Shown: positions 1 through 7,158 of the stretch, piece after piece
Position numbering within the stretch: the stretch's first letter is position 1
How the letters are laid out: each line of letters starts with the position of its first letter
NCBI RefSeq assembly: GCF_003590775.1
Contig: NZ_QYUM01000002.1
Location: 372,001-436,000 of the forward strand
Source: Sphingomonas cavernae
GTDB taxonomy: Bacteria > Pseudomonadota > Alphaproteobacteria > Sphingomonadales > Sphingomonadaceae
Length of the DNA: 64,000 bases
Direction of reading: 5' to 3'
The notes under the pieces: generated by a model
Told to the model about the DNA's origin: nothing
Database searches by the model: none
Seen by the model: the letters and a program-made list of their open reading frames with translations, nothing else
Translations under genes and position numbers: made by a program

Positions 1-2517
1 TATCACGGCCATGGCTGGAACTTCCGCGCGATCTACAAGCGCGATCGCGAGGGGAATCTGCTCGACGCCGACGGCAAGATCGTCTCGTCCGACGATCCCG
101 AGAAATTCCGCAAGAAGGACGCCGCCGAGTTCGTCGAGCCCGGTGAACAGAAGGGCAAGGCGGTCCATATGATGGACATCCATGCCGAAAAGGGGATGCA
201 GTGCGCCGACTGCCATTTTGCGCAGGACAATCACGGCAACGGCCTGATCTATGGCGAGGTGGCCAACGCGGTCGAGATCGGCTGCAAGGACTGCCACGGC
301 ACCGCGGACGCGTACCCCACCCTGCTGACCTCGGGCCCTGCCGCGCGTCCGCAGGGCAACAACCTCGCACTGTTGCGCAATGCCGACGGGCAGCGCCGCT
401 TCGAATGGTATTTTGACGCGAGCGGCAACCGCGTGCTCATCCAGCGTTCGATCGTCGATCCCAAGCTCGAATGGCGCTTGTCGCTGGTCAAGGACAGCGT
501 CGACCGCAATAATCCGCATTTCAACGCCAAGGCCGCGCGCGCCAAGCTGATGGGCCGGACCGGCACCGAGACCGGCGAATACGGCTTCGGCCCCGGCGTG
601 CCCAAATCGGAGCGCGCGCATACTGACGACAATATGGCATGCTTTACCTGCCACCTTTCATGGACGACATCGTGCGGCGGCTGCCACCTGCCGATCGAGG
701 CCAACTGGAAGACCAAGAGCCACAAGTACGACGGCATAGAGAGCCGCAATTTTGCGACCTACAATCCGCAAGTGGCGCGCGACGAGATGTTCCAATTGGG
801 CCGCCACCAGACCACCAAGGGCAATATCGTCGCGCCGGTCCGCTCGACCTCCGCGCTCGTGCTCTCCTCGACCAACATCAACCGCGAGCGCATCTATGTG
901 CAGCAGCCGCCCATTTCGTCGATCGGCTTCTCGTCCCAGGCCTTCGCGCCGCACTTCCCGCACACCGTGCGCAAGACCGAGACGAAGACCTGCAGCGACT
1001 GCCATCTGAGCGCCGCCAACGACAACAATGCGATCATGTCGCAACTCCTGCTGCTCGGCACCAATTTCGTGAACTTCGTCGGCCTCCATGCATGGACTGG
1101 GTTGGAGAACGGCTTCGAGGCCGTCCGCGTCACCGAATGGGACGAACCGCAGGCGGTGATCGGTTCCTATCTCCAGCGCTATGCCTATCCCGATTACTGG
1201 AAACTGCATGTCGACCAGAACAAGCGCGAACTGATCAACTGGACCCGCGGCAAGACCTTCGACAAGCGCGGCTCGGGCGAGACCCAGGCGCTTGAGGAAT
1301 TCCGCAATGTGACGCAGGGCACCGCGGGCGCGGTCGGCTGCCTGCAGCTCCGCGGCGAATATATGTTCGTCGCCGAGGGGCGCGGCGGCTTCCGCGTCTA
1401 TGACGTCGCCTCGATCGGCAACAAGGGCTTCTCCGAACGCATCGTGACTGCGCCCTTCTCGCCGCTCGGGCAGGACATGCAGGTGAAGAGCCCCAACGCC
1501 ACCTGCATGGCGATCGCGACCAACCAGCCGATCAGCCCGCTGCGCAACACCCCCGAAATGCGCGAGATGAACGAGGAACAGCCCTTCCACCCGATCTACA
1601 ACTACGCCGTCGTCACCGACAGCGTGGAAGGCCTGATCCTCGTCGACATCAACACGCTCGCCGACGGCGAATTCCGCAACAACTTCCTGAAGCGTGCAGC
1701 CACCTGGAACGAGAACGATGTGCTTGCGGGCGCGCGCCACATCACGCTCGCGGGCCATTACGCCTATATCGCCGCAACCGCCGGGCTCGTCGTCGTCGAC
1801 CTTAACGATCCGCTGAAGCCGCGCTACGTCACGACGCTCCCGCTCACCGACGCACGCGCCTCCGCGATCCAGTTCCGCTATCTCTGGGTCACCGATGCCG
1901 AGGGCGTTAAGCTGTTCGATGTCACCCGGCTCGGCAATCCCGTTCCCGTTCCCGCGGGCACGATCGCGCTCGCCAATGCACGCCGCCTCTATCTCGCGCG
2001 CACCTATGCCTATGTCGCGGCCAAGCAGGATGGGCTCGTCATCGTCAACATCACCAATCCCGAGGCGCCGAAGATCTACCGAAAGGAAAGCTTCGGCGGC
2101 GCGATGAACGATGCCGAGGACGTGATCGTCGGCACGACCAACGCCTCGCTCTTCGCCTATGTCGCCGACGGACGGAACGGTCTCAAGGTCATCCAGCTCA
2201 CCTCGCCCGACAGCCAGCCCAATTTCTACGGCTTCTCCCCAGCGCCCGTGCCCGAGCTGATCGCCTGGGCGCGGACGCCCAGCCCCGCTCTCGCGCTCTC
2301 CAAGGGCCTTGACCGCGACCGCGCGGTTGACGAGACGGGCGGCCAGATCGCGGTCTTCGGTCGCCTCGGCAGCCGCCCCTTCACGCGCAGCGAGATGGAG
2401 AAGCTGTTCCTGAACCGCCGCGGAATTCCGTACAAAGTGCGCGACGAGGTCACGATGGAAGACTGGATTCCCGCGCTGATGGCGGCGCGAGACTTGGAAT
2501 CGTCGCCCACCCGCTAA
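1..2517 (+). CDS. Multiheme c-type cytochrome with C-terminal LVIVD beta-propeller repeats (5' end outside window)
   Basis: The frame is open from base 1, so the start lies upstream of the window; 838 residues are visible. Five CxxCH heme c motifs are seen at visible residues 68 (CADCH), 95 (CKDCH), 214 (CFTCH), 225 (CGGCH) and 331 (CSDCH); more may lie upstream. From about residue 430 to 735 there are five or six repeats of the form YAYVA...GLVIVD, typical of LVIVD (PF08309) propeller repeats of exported proteins. The protein is therefore likely periplasmic or surface-exposed and moves electrons. It converges on the minus-strand FHA-decaheme/cytochrome b/Fe-S oxidoreductase genes, which suggests it is a partner or terminal acceptor in the same chain (inference). 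The ATG at 169 is internal and is not the start. Confidence 0.85.
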   Translation, partial: YHGHGWNFRAIYKRDREGNLLDADGKIVSSDDPEKFRKKDAAEFVEPGEQKGKAVHMMDIHAEKGMQCADCHFAQDNHGNGLIYGEVANAVEIGCKDCHGTADAYPTLLTSGPAARPQGNNLALLRNADGQRRFEWYFDASGNRVLIQRSIVDPKLEWRLSLVKDSVDRNNPHFNAKAARAKLMGRTGTETGEYGFGPGVPKSERAHTDDNMACFTCHLSWTTSCGGCHLPIEANWKTKSHKYDGIESRNFATYNPQVARDEMFQLGRHQTTKGNIVAPVRSTSALVLSSTNINRERIYVQQPPISSIGFSSQAFAPHFPHTVRKTETKTCSDCHLSAANDNNAIMSQLLLLGTNFVNFVGLHAWTGLENGFEAVRVTEWDEPQAVIGSYLQRYAYPDYWKLHVDQNKRELINWTRGKTFDKRGSGETQALEEFRNVTQGTAGAVGCLQLRGEYMFVAEGRGGFRVYDVASIGNKGFSERIVTAPFSPLGQDMQVKSPNATCMAIATNQPISPLRNTPEMREMNEEQPFHPIYNYAVVTDSVEGLILVDINTLADGEFRNNFLKRAATWNENDVLAGARHITLAGHYAYIAATAGLVVVDLNDPLKPRYVTTLPLTDARASAIQFRYLWVTDAEGVKLFDVTRLGNPVPVPAGTIALANARRLYLARTYAYVAAKQDGLVIVNITNPEAPKIYRKESFGGAMNDAEDVIVGTTNASLFAYVADGRNGLKVIQLTSPDSQPNFYGFSPAPVPELIAWARTPSPALALSKGLDRDRAVDETGGQIAVFGRLGSRPFTRSEMEKLFLNRRGIPYKVRDEVTMEDWIPALMAARDLESSPTR

Positions 2518-2605
2518 ACGTCCGCTGCTGCTGTTTATCGAAAAGCCCTTGCCTAGAAAGCCTGCCACGACGGAATATGTCCGACGTCGCATCTAGGGAA
2601 CCGTG

Positions 2606-2869
2606 ATGAGATATGGCTGCCATCTGGCCGTTGTGATCGCGCTGGTCGGCTCTCCGCCGACCGGGGTGGCGGCCGAGACCGATGCCAGGCCGAAAAGTGA
2701 CCCGGGCGAGATAATCTGCCGGTCCGAACCCGTGCTCGGCAGCCGCCTTGCCAAACGGCGCTATTGCCTGACGCGCGCGCAATGGGACGAGCGGCGCGCC
2801 TCTGACCGGCAAATCATCGAAAAGTCTCAACTGATCCCTTGCCTCCCGACGCGCGGATCGAATTGCTAG
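2606..2869 (+). CDS. Small secreted hypothetical protein
   Basis: An 87-residue ORF starts at ATG 2606; a GTG directly before it at 2603 is the alternative. The N-terminus is a signal peptide (hydrophobic stretch around VVIALVGSPP, then a GVAAET cleavage-like site). Three cysteines remain in the mature part, in ICRSEP, RYCLTR and the C-terminal SNC region, so disulfides are possible. The YCLTRAQWDERRA segment resembles short periplasmic proteins common in sphingomonads, but I do not recognise a named family. It lies 85 bp after the LVIVD cytochrome gene on the same strand and could be co-transcribed with it. Confidence 0.55.
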   Translation: MRYGCHLAVVIALVGSPPTGVAAETDARPKSDPGEIICRSEPVLGSRLAKRRYCLTRAQWDERRASDRQIIEKSQLIPCLPTRGSNC

Positions 2870-3040
2870 ACCCTTTCTGAGTATTTATCTTTTAATACAA
2901 ATTGTTGCGTAAATTCTCCGCCATCCTGCAACGCATGGCAGCCATCACCGCTTTGCGTCCGGCCTCACGATCGTCGCGGCAGGTCGATTGCATCTGCGGA
3001 AACATGTGATCCGAACTTCGTTGAATCCCTGCAACAACTG

Positions 3041-3178
3041 AAGGAGGTCGCAATGAAGAACTTTGCCTTTGCGCTCGCACTGCTGGGCGCGCTTACGATC
3101 GCGGCGTGCAACACCGTTTCGGGCGCCGGCGACGATATTCAGTCCGCCAGCAACGCGGTTGAAAATGAAATGGACTGA
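3041..3178 (+). CDS. Entericidin-like small lipoprotein
   Basis: A strong Shine-Dalgarno (aaggagg, 3041-3047) precedes the ATG at 3053, which opens a 41-residue ORF ending at 3178. The protein has an N-terminal hydrophobic helix, a lipobox-like TIAAC with the lipidated cysteine at residue 19, and a short polar tail (NTVSGAGDDIQSASNAV) typical of the entericidin A/B family (PF08085). Such proteins are tiny outer-membrane lipoproteins, often stress-induced. The coding part is 3053-3178; the feature includes the RBS because it decides the start. The gene is monocistronic between the small secreted protein and the convergent phosphodiesterase gene. Confidence 0.8.
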   Translation, partial: KEVAMKNFAFALALLGALTIAACNTVSGAGDDIQSASNAVENEMD

Positions 3179-3223
3179 TGTTTGAAGGGCGGGACGGCGG
3201 ACTCACGCGGACAATTGATCCGT

Positions 3224-4072
3224 TCAGTCTGGCCGCTCTGCCATCAGTGCCCGTACCAACGGCTGCATTGACGCATCATATTTGGCGAGCATCACATGTT
3301 CGTCGGCGGTGTCGAAATGGCTGACCAGTTCGCGCCCATTCCAGCGGTGGAGCGCATAGGCGGGCGGATCCGCGACAATCATCGGCCGATTGTCGGGCTT
3401 GTCAGGGTCGATCGGCGCGAGATCGAGCGCCACCTGCGGCGCGGTCGAAGGACAGATCGTCACCGTCGTGCCGTTCCACGCAGCGACGATCGGCCGGTGG
3501 AGGTGACCACAGATCACACCTTTCACCTGCGGCTTGCCCGCGATGGTCCTGGCGAAGCGTAGCACCCACTCTTCCTCGGGATGCGTGTTCATCCAGTCTA
3601 TGCCGACCTCAACGGGCGGGTGGTGCATGACGATCACCGTCGATATGTCGGTCTTCTCGGTCAGCCGCGCCGCCAGCCACGCCGCGCGCGTCTCGCAGAA
3701 GCTGCCGCCGTGACGCCCTTCCTCCAGCGTGTCGAGGATCAGGAAGCGGAGCGGGCCGGTATCGATCTCATACTGCACGAAACCTTCGGCCACGGGTATA
3801 TCGGGGAACTGCGCGATGAAATTCGCGCGCATGTCGTGATTGCCAAGGCACGGCCAGACCGGAAAGGGGCACGCGCTGAGCGCATTTCGCAGCCGCCGGT
3901 AGCTTTCGGCATCCCCACGATCGACCAGATCGCCCGTTACGAGCAGCAGGTCGGGCCGGTTGTGCGGCTCGCACAGATGACGCAACACCACGTCCAGCCG
4001 TTTGCGATTGAACTCGGCCGGATTGTCGGGATCGAACCCCAGATGGATGTCGGTGATCTGCCCTATCAGCAT
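3224..4072 (-). CDS. cpdA: Metallophosphoesterase, CpdA-type 3',5'-cyclic nucleotide phosphodiesterase
   Basis: The protein has 282 residues with the calcineurin-like metallophosphoesterase signature: TDIHLG (D8, H10), GDLVDRG near residue 48, GNHD near 76, a MHHPP segment near 148 and GHLH near 188. These are the metal ligands of the CpdA/Icc class, which hydrolyse cAMP; some members act on other phosphodiesters. Length and N-terminus (MLIGQITDIH) match full-length CpdA. It follows the FHA-decaheme gene on the same strand, separated by a paired-hairpin repeat, so it may be in a separate transcript. A cAMP-degrading enzyme next to an oxidoreductase with two cNMP-binding domains is suggestive context. 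Substrate specificity cannot be read from sequence. Confidence 0.8.
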   Translation of the reverse strand: MLIGQITDIHLGFDPDNPAEFNRKRLDVVLRHLCEPHNRPDLLLVTGDLVDRGDAESYRRLRNALSACPFPVWPCLGNHDMRANFIAQFPDIPVAEGFVQYEIDTGPLRFLILDTLEEGRHGGSFCETRAAWLAARLTEKTDISTVIVMHHPPVEVGIDWMNTHPEEEWVLRFARTIAGKPQVKGVICGHLHRPIVAAWNGTTVTICPSTAPQVALDLAPIDPDKPDNRPMIVADPPAYALHRWNGRELVSHFDTADEHVMLAKYDASMQPLVRALMAERPD

Positions 4073-4099
4073 AGGCTTCCCCTCACCCTGCCGTCACTA

Positions 4100-4214
4100 G
4101 AGCACTTCCCGAAAAAGTGGGAACCGGTTTTTTCGGTCAGGAAGTGCTCCAGATATTTGAATCGAGAGCCTTTCTTGTCCGGCAATGCGATTCCGCATTG
4201 CCGGGAAAGGCTCT
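4100..4214. repeat. Tandem hairpin repeat between cpdA-like and FHA-decaheme genes
   Basis: There are two adjacent inverted repeats. The first has arms GAGCACTTCC (4100-4109) and GGAAGTGCTC (4140-4149). The second is nested: outer arms AGAGCCTTTC (4165-4174) / GAAAGGCTCT (4205-4214) and inner arms CGGCAATGCG (4180-4189) / CGCATTGCCG (4194-4203) with loop ATTC. The last bases overlap the TAA stop of the minus-strand gene. It resembles dispersed intergenic palindromes of alphaproteobacteria and probably acts as a transcript 3' end. Confidence 0.75.
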
Positions 4215-6031
4215 TAGCGCGCGCCCGTTGGTTTCGCGGCATTGGTGCCACCCTTGTTATCCGCGACTCGCTGCCGCGTCGACCATGGTGCGCCGTCATC
4301 CATATGGTAGCTGTGACACAGCGCACAGCCGGAGGGCACCGGCTTCGCCACGGTCTGAAGCGACGCCCCGGCCTCCCCGACATGGCAGGTCCGGCAGGAG
4401 GCCAGATCGGGGATCAGCAGGTCGGTCGCGGCCTTCGATGTCGGCGCGGCGTGGCAACTCTCGCAGTCTTCGGTCTTGTGCGCGTCATGGTCGAACCAGC
4501 CCTTGCGGAAATAGCGCGCATTCTGGCTGACCGGCTGGACGCGCCAGGTTCCGCCCGCGCCCGGCGGGTCGATCCGGTGGCAATCGAAGCACGCACCGCC
4601 CGGCGAGAAGACCGCGCGGATCGCGGACTCGGCCTGCCCCGGCCGCGCCCCGACTGCGCCAAAATAGGCGCTATAGACCTGCCCCTCGGCATAGAGGCCC
4701 GGCCGCCGGCGCGCCATGCCGCCGAGATTTGCGGGGCGCGCGGGGCCGGTGCCACGGTAGAAGGCGCGGATATCGGCCATCACTTGCGCAGGATCGCCGT
4801 GTCTCAGCGTGCGGACGGTTCCGCCGATCTCGTCGAAGGCAAGGCTGTGACAGCCGCTGCAATCCTGCTCCATGTCGACGGGCTGAAAACGCGTGCCGCT
4901 GCTGTCTGGGCGGTGGCAATCCTTGCACGCGAGCGCGTTGCCATAGCCCTTGTCGCCCGAGAGCGTCTGCGCCATCCGCGCCACCCCGCCCGCTTTGGAC
5001 AGGTGCAGCTCGTGCGGGAATTTCAGGCCATTGTCCTCGATCGGCTTCTTGTCGAACGAGATGCGCTGAGTCACTGGATGCGCGCCGCCCGGCCGCACGA
5101 TCACCGCGGGGCGGAACTCAGGGTGCGCAGTCCCGAAATCCCCTGCGTCGAGCAGCCTGGTATCGGTCAGTCGCGTCTTCAGATCGGCATGGCAATCCGA
5201 ACAGAATTGCTGTGCGGTGGGCTGCATCTTGCCCGCGCCCTCATGCTCGGTATGGCATTCGACGCAGCGTCCCTGCGGCACGTTGAACGCGCTTGCGAAC
5301 ATCAGTTGCACGCGGCCGCCCAGCCCGGGCGTCGCCTTTGCCTCCGCCAGCCGCTTCGGATCGGCATGGTCGTGCACCTGCGTATGGCATGAAGTGCAGG
5401 ACGTATCGCGCACCGCCTCGAAGGGCTTTACGTGACAGGCTTGGCAGTTGTTCTCGAGGCTCTTGTGCGCGAGCGACAGCTTGCCGCTCGACCAGCTCTG
5501 GTCGGCATGGAAGCCGACGGGGCGTGTCTTGACCTCGCTATAGGTCGCCCAGCTCCAGATCGGAAAGGCGAGGAAGCAGAGCAGGATCAGCGCCGCAAAG
5601 CCCCAGGCGCTCAGCCGCTTGCCCGGCAGCAGCCCGCGCAGCGAAAAAACCCTGGCCTCATCCTTGTATTCCGACGCGTCAGACAGCGCTTCCACGCGCT
5701 CGACCGCGATGGTGACGTTGGCGCCCTCATGCCCGATCGTCAGCCGGTGCCCGCCAAAGCGCAGCTCGGCGCCCTTCGCGCTGTCGATCTCGACCTCTTG
5801 GACCGGGCGGCCATCGACATCGAAATCGAGACCGCTCACCGACTTGACGATGATCCGTCGCTGGTCGAGCCGCTCGATCTGCGCATGCCGCGGTGCAACC
5901 GCGAGGTCCTGCAGATGGATGTCGTTTTCGGCCAACCGCCCGATGCTGATCATCGTGCGGTCGATCTCCTGCGGCCGGATGATCTCCCGGCCGTCCGCGG
6001 TGCGCGAAATCTGGCGGATCAGGAAACTCAT
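4214..6031 (-). CDS. FHA domain-transmembrane-decaheme cytochrome c fusion
   Basis: The protein has 605 residues. Residues about 20-105 form an FHA fold, with ISIGRLAENDIHL, then PRHA at 47-50 where phosphothreonine-binding FHA domains keep the SxxH-type loop. A single membrane helix follows at about 143-163 (WGFAALILLCFLAFPIWSW). The rest carries ten CxxCH motifs: CQACH (196-200), CTSCH, CVECH, CSDCH, CKDCH, CSGCH, CFDCH, CESCH, CRTCH and CALCH. The predicted topology puts FHA in the cytoplasm and ten c-hemes in the periplasm. Electrons would come from the neighbouring b-type cytochrome; FHA would tie the complex to a phosphorylated partner (inference). No kinase is visible in the window. 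The stop codon lies inside a hairpin repeat. Confidence 0.85.
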   Translation of the reverse strand: MSFLIRQISRTADGREIIRPQEIDRTMISIGRLAENDIHLQDLAVAPRHAQIERLDQRRIIVKSVSGLDFDVDGRPVQEVEIDSAKGAELRFGGHRLTIGHEGANVTIAVERVEALSDASEYKDEARVFSLRGLLPGKRLSAWGFAALILLCFLAFPIWSWATYSEVKTRPVGFHADQSWSSGKLSLAHKSLENNCQACHVKPFEAVRDTSCTSCHTQVHDHADPKRLAEAKATPGLGGRVQLMFASAFNVPQGRCVECHTEHEGAGKMQPTAQQFCSDCHADLKTRLTDTRLLDAGDFGTAHPEFRPAVIVRPGGAHPVTQRISFDKKPIEDNGLKFPHELHLSKAGGVARMAQTLSGDKGYGNALACKDCHRPDSSGTRFQPVDMEQDCSGCHSLAFDEIGGTVRTLRHGDPAQVMADIRAFYRGTGPARPANLGGMARRRPGLYAEGQVYSAYFGAVGARPGQAESAIRAVFSPGGACFDCHRIDPPGAGGTWRVQPVSQNARYFRKGWFDHDAHKTEDCESCHAAPTSKAATDLLIPDLASCRTCHVGEAGASLQTVAKPVPSGCALCHSYHMDDGAPWSTRQRVADNKGGTNAAKPTGAR

Positions 6032-6054
6032 CGTTCGGCCCGGATCACCTCACG

Positions 6055-6082
6055 CGTCATCCCCGCGAAAGCGGGGATGACG
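6055..6082. repeat. Perfect hairpin repeat with GAAA loop
   Basis: The arms CGTCATCCCCGC (6055-6066) and GCGGGGATGACG (6071-6082) pair perfectly around a GAAA tetraloop. A variant of the same element recurs as a pair at 63886-63973. This is a common dispersed intergenic palindrome in sphingomonads. Here it separates the FHA-decaheme and cytochrome b genes and could stabilise or end the transcript between them. Confidence 0.8.
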
Positions 6083-6110
6083 AGGGAAGAGAGAAAAACA
6101 CGCATGTCCC

Positions 6111-6989
6111 TCACCAGTAGAAAAAGACGGAGATGATGTGCGCGGAAAGCGCCGCGATCAGCGCAAAAGTCATCGGCACATGGACGTAGAGCCACACCTC
6201 GAGCAACGCCTTCAGCCGCAAATGCCGCCGCACCCGCGCAAGGATCGCCTCCTTGCGGACGAGCAGCGCATCGACCTTCTCGAGCGGGTCCTCGCCCAGA
6301 TTGGGCTTGTACGCGGTCTCGCGCCGTATCGCGGCCTGCGCCGCGCGCGTCGCACAGTCGGGGTAGCGCCCCGAAAGCCGCTCGATCAGCCCGCAGCCGA
6401 ACGGATCCTGCTCCAATGAGGATTGCACCAGCGCGGCGAGATGCTGGTCGAGCGGCTGCGCGGCGTCGTGCAACTGCCGGTCGATCGAACGCAGCGAATC
6501 GATCATCTGCGGCTGCGTCATCTCCTCGCGATTGTTGCTGAGCGCGGTTGGAATATTGGCATAGGCGACGATCCCGAAGATACCCGACAGGATCACCAGC
6601 ATCATCAGCGTATAGGCGAGCGTATGGACGTTCCAGCCGAACTGGAAACCCGTGTGCAGCGTCGCAATGACGATCAGGCTCAATCCCAGATAGACATGCG
6701 CCGAGGTCCACGCCTTCAATGACCAGCGCCCGCGCGTCATCGCGCGCTTGCGCAGGCCCAGCAGCGTCAGCCACAGGATCTGCAGCGCACCGATCGTGCC
6801 GAGGACATAGCCGTACCAGCTCCCGCCATTATGGCGCGGGGTGACGTCGATAAGGAAATAGCCGACGATCACGATCAGCGAGAGCGCGCCGGAGATCTTG
6901 AGCCATTTGAAATGCTTGTGGCGCAGGAAGCCGTCGTGCAGCACCTCGCCCTTCACGCGGCCTGGGGTTGCGGCGCGCGTGGCCATCAT
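6111..6989 (-). CDS. b-type cytochrome-like integral membrane protein
   Basis: The protein has 292 residues and about five membrane helices: roughly 30-50, 58-81, 94-118, 121-146 and a C-terminal one at 262-290. Histidines suited to bind heme b lie in or near the membrane: AHVYLG and TLHTGF in helix 3, NVHTLAY at helix 4, and YVHVPM and SAHIIS in the last helix. A long, charged, helical cytoplasmic insertion (about 150-255) separates helices 4 and 5. The architecture resembles cytochrome b561/ferric reductase-like electron carriers. It sits between the Fe-S oxidoreductase and the FHA-decaheme cytochrome on the same strand, so it is the logical membrane step between them. The exact family is uncertain. 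Confidence 0.75.
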   Translation of the reverse strand: MMATRAATPGRVKGEVLHDGFLRHKHFKWLKISGALSLIVIVGYFLIDVTPRHNGGSWYGYVLGTIGALQILWLTLLGLRKRAMTRGRWSLKAWTSAHVYLGLSLIVIATLHTGFQFGWNVHTLAYTLMMLVILSGIFGIVAYANIPTALSNNREEMTQPQMIDSLRSIDRQLHDAAQPLDQHLAALVQSSLEQDPFGCGLIERLSGRYPDCATRAAQAAIRRETAYKPNLGEDPLEKVDALLVRKEAILARVRRHLRLKALLEVWLYVHVPMTFALIAALSAHIISVFFYW

Positions 6990-7023
6990 GGAGCCTCCAG
7001 ATGACTGCCGACCGCCACCTCAA

Positions 7024-7138
7024 ACCCGCTCATGCTGAGTAGGGACCGAGCTTGTCGAGGGCCCGTATCGAAGCACGGATTGTGCGTCCCTCGATACGCC
7101 ATTTCGCCACGCTCAATGGCTACTCGGGATGAGCGGGT
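7024..7138. repeat. Imperfect inverted repeat element (REP-like)
   Basis: The outer arms ACCCGCTCAT (7024-7033) and the GATGAGCGGGT end (to 7138) are inverted, with internal complementary blocks (cgagggcccgtatcgaa against tcgatacgcc). The element fills most of the 169-bp gap between the oxidoreductase stop and the cytochrome b start. It matches the style of mosaic REP pairs of sphingomonads and holds no gene. Confidence 0.6.
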
Positions 7139-7158
7139 GTGTGCGCGGCCTTTCTCCA

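Noticed and set aside
658-2592. 644-codon minus-strand open frame opposite the LVIVD cytochrome
   Set aside because: Antisense shadow of a real gene in high-GC DNA; the plus strand has heme motifs and LVIVD repeats, the shadow is Arg/Asp/Gly-rich with no motif.
3581-5392. 603-codon plus-strand frame across the phosphodiesterase and decaheme genes
   Set aside because: It runs antisense across two real genes and an intergenic hairpin; no domain is recognisable.
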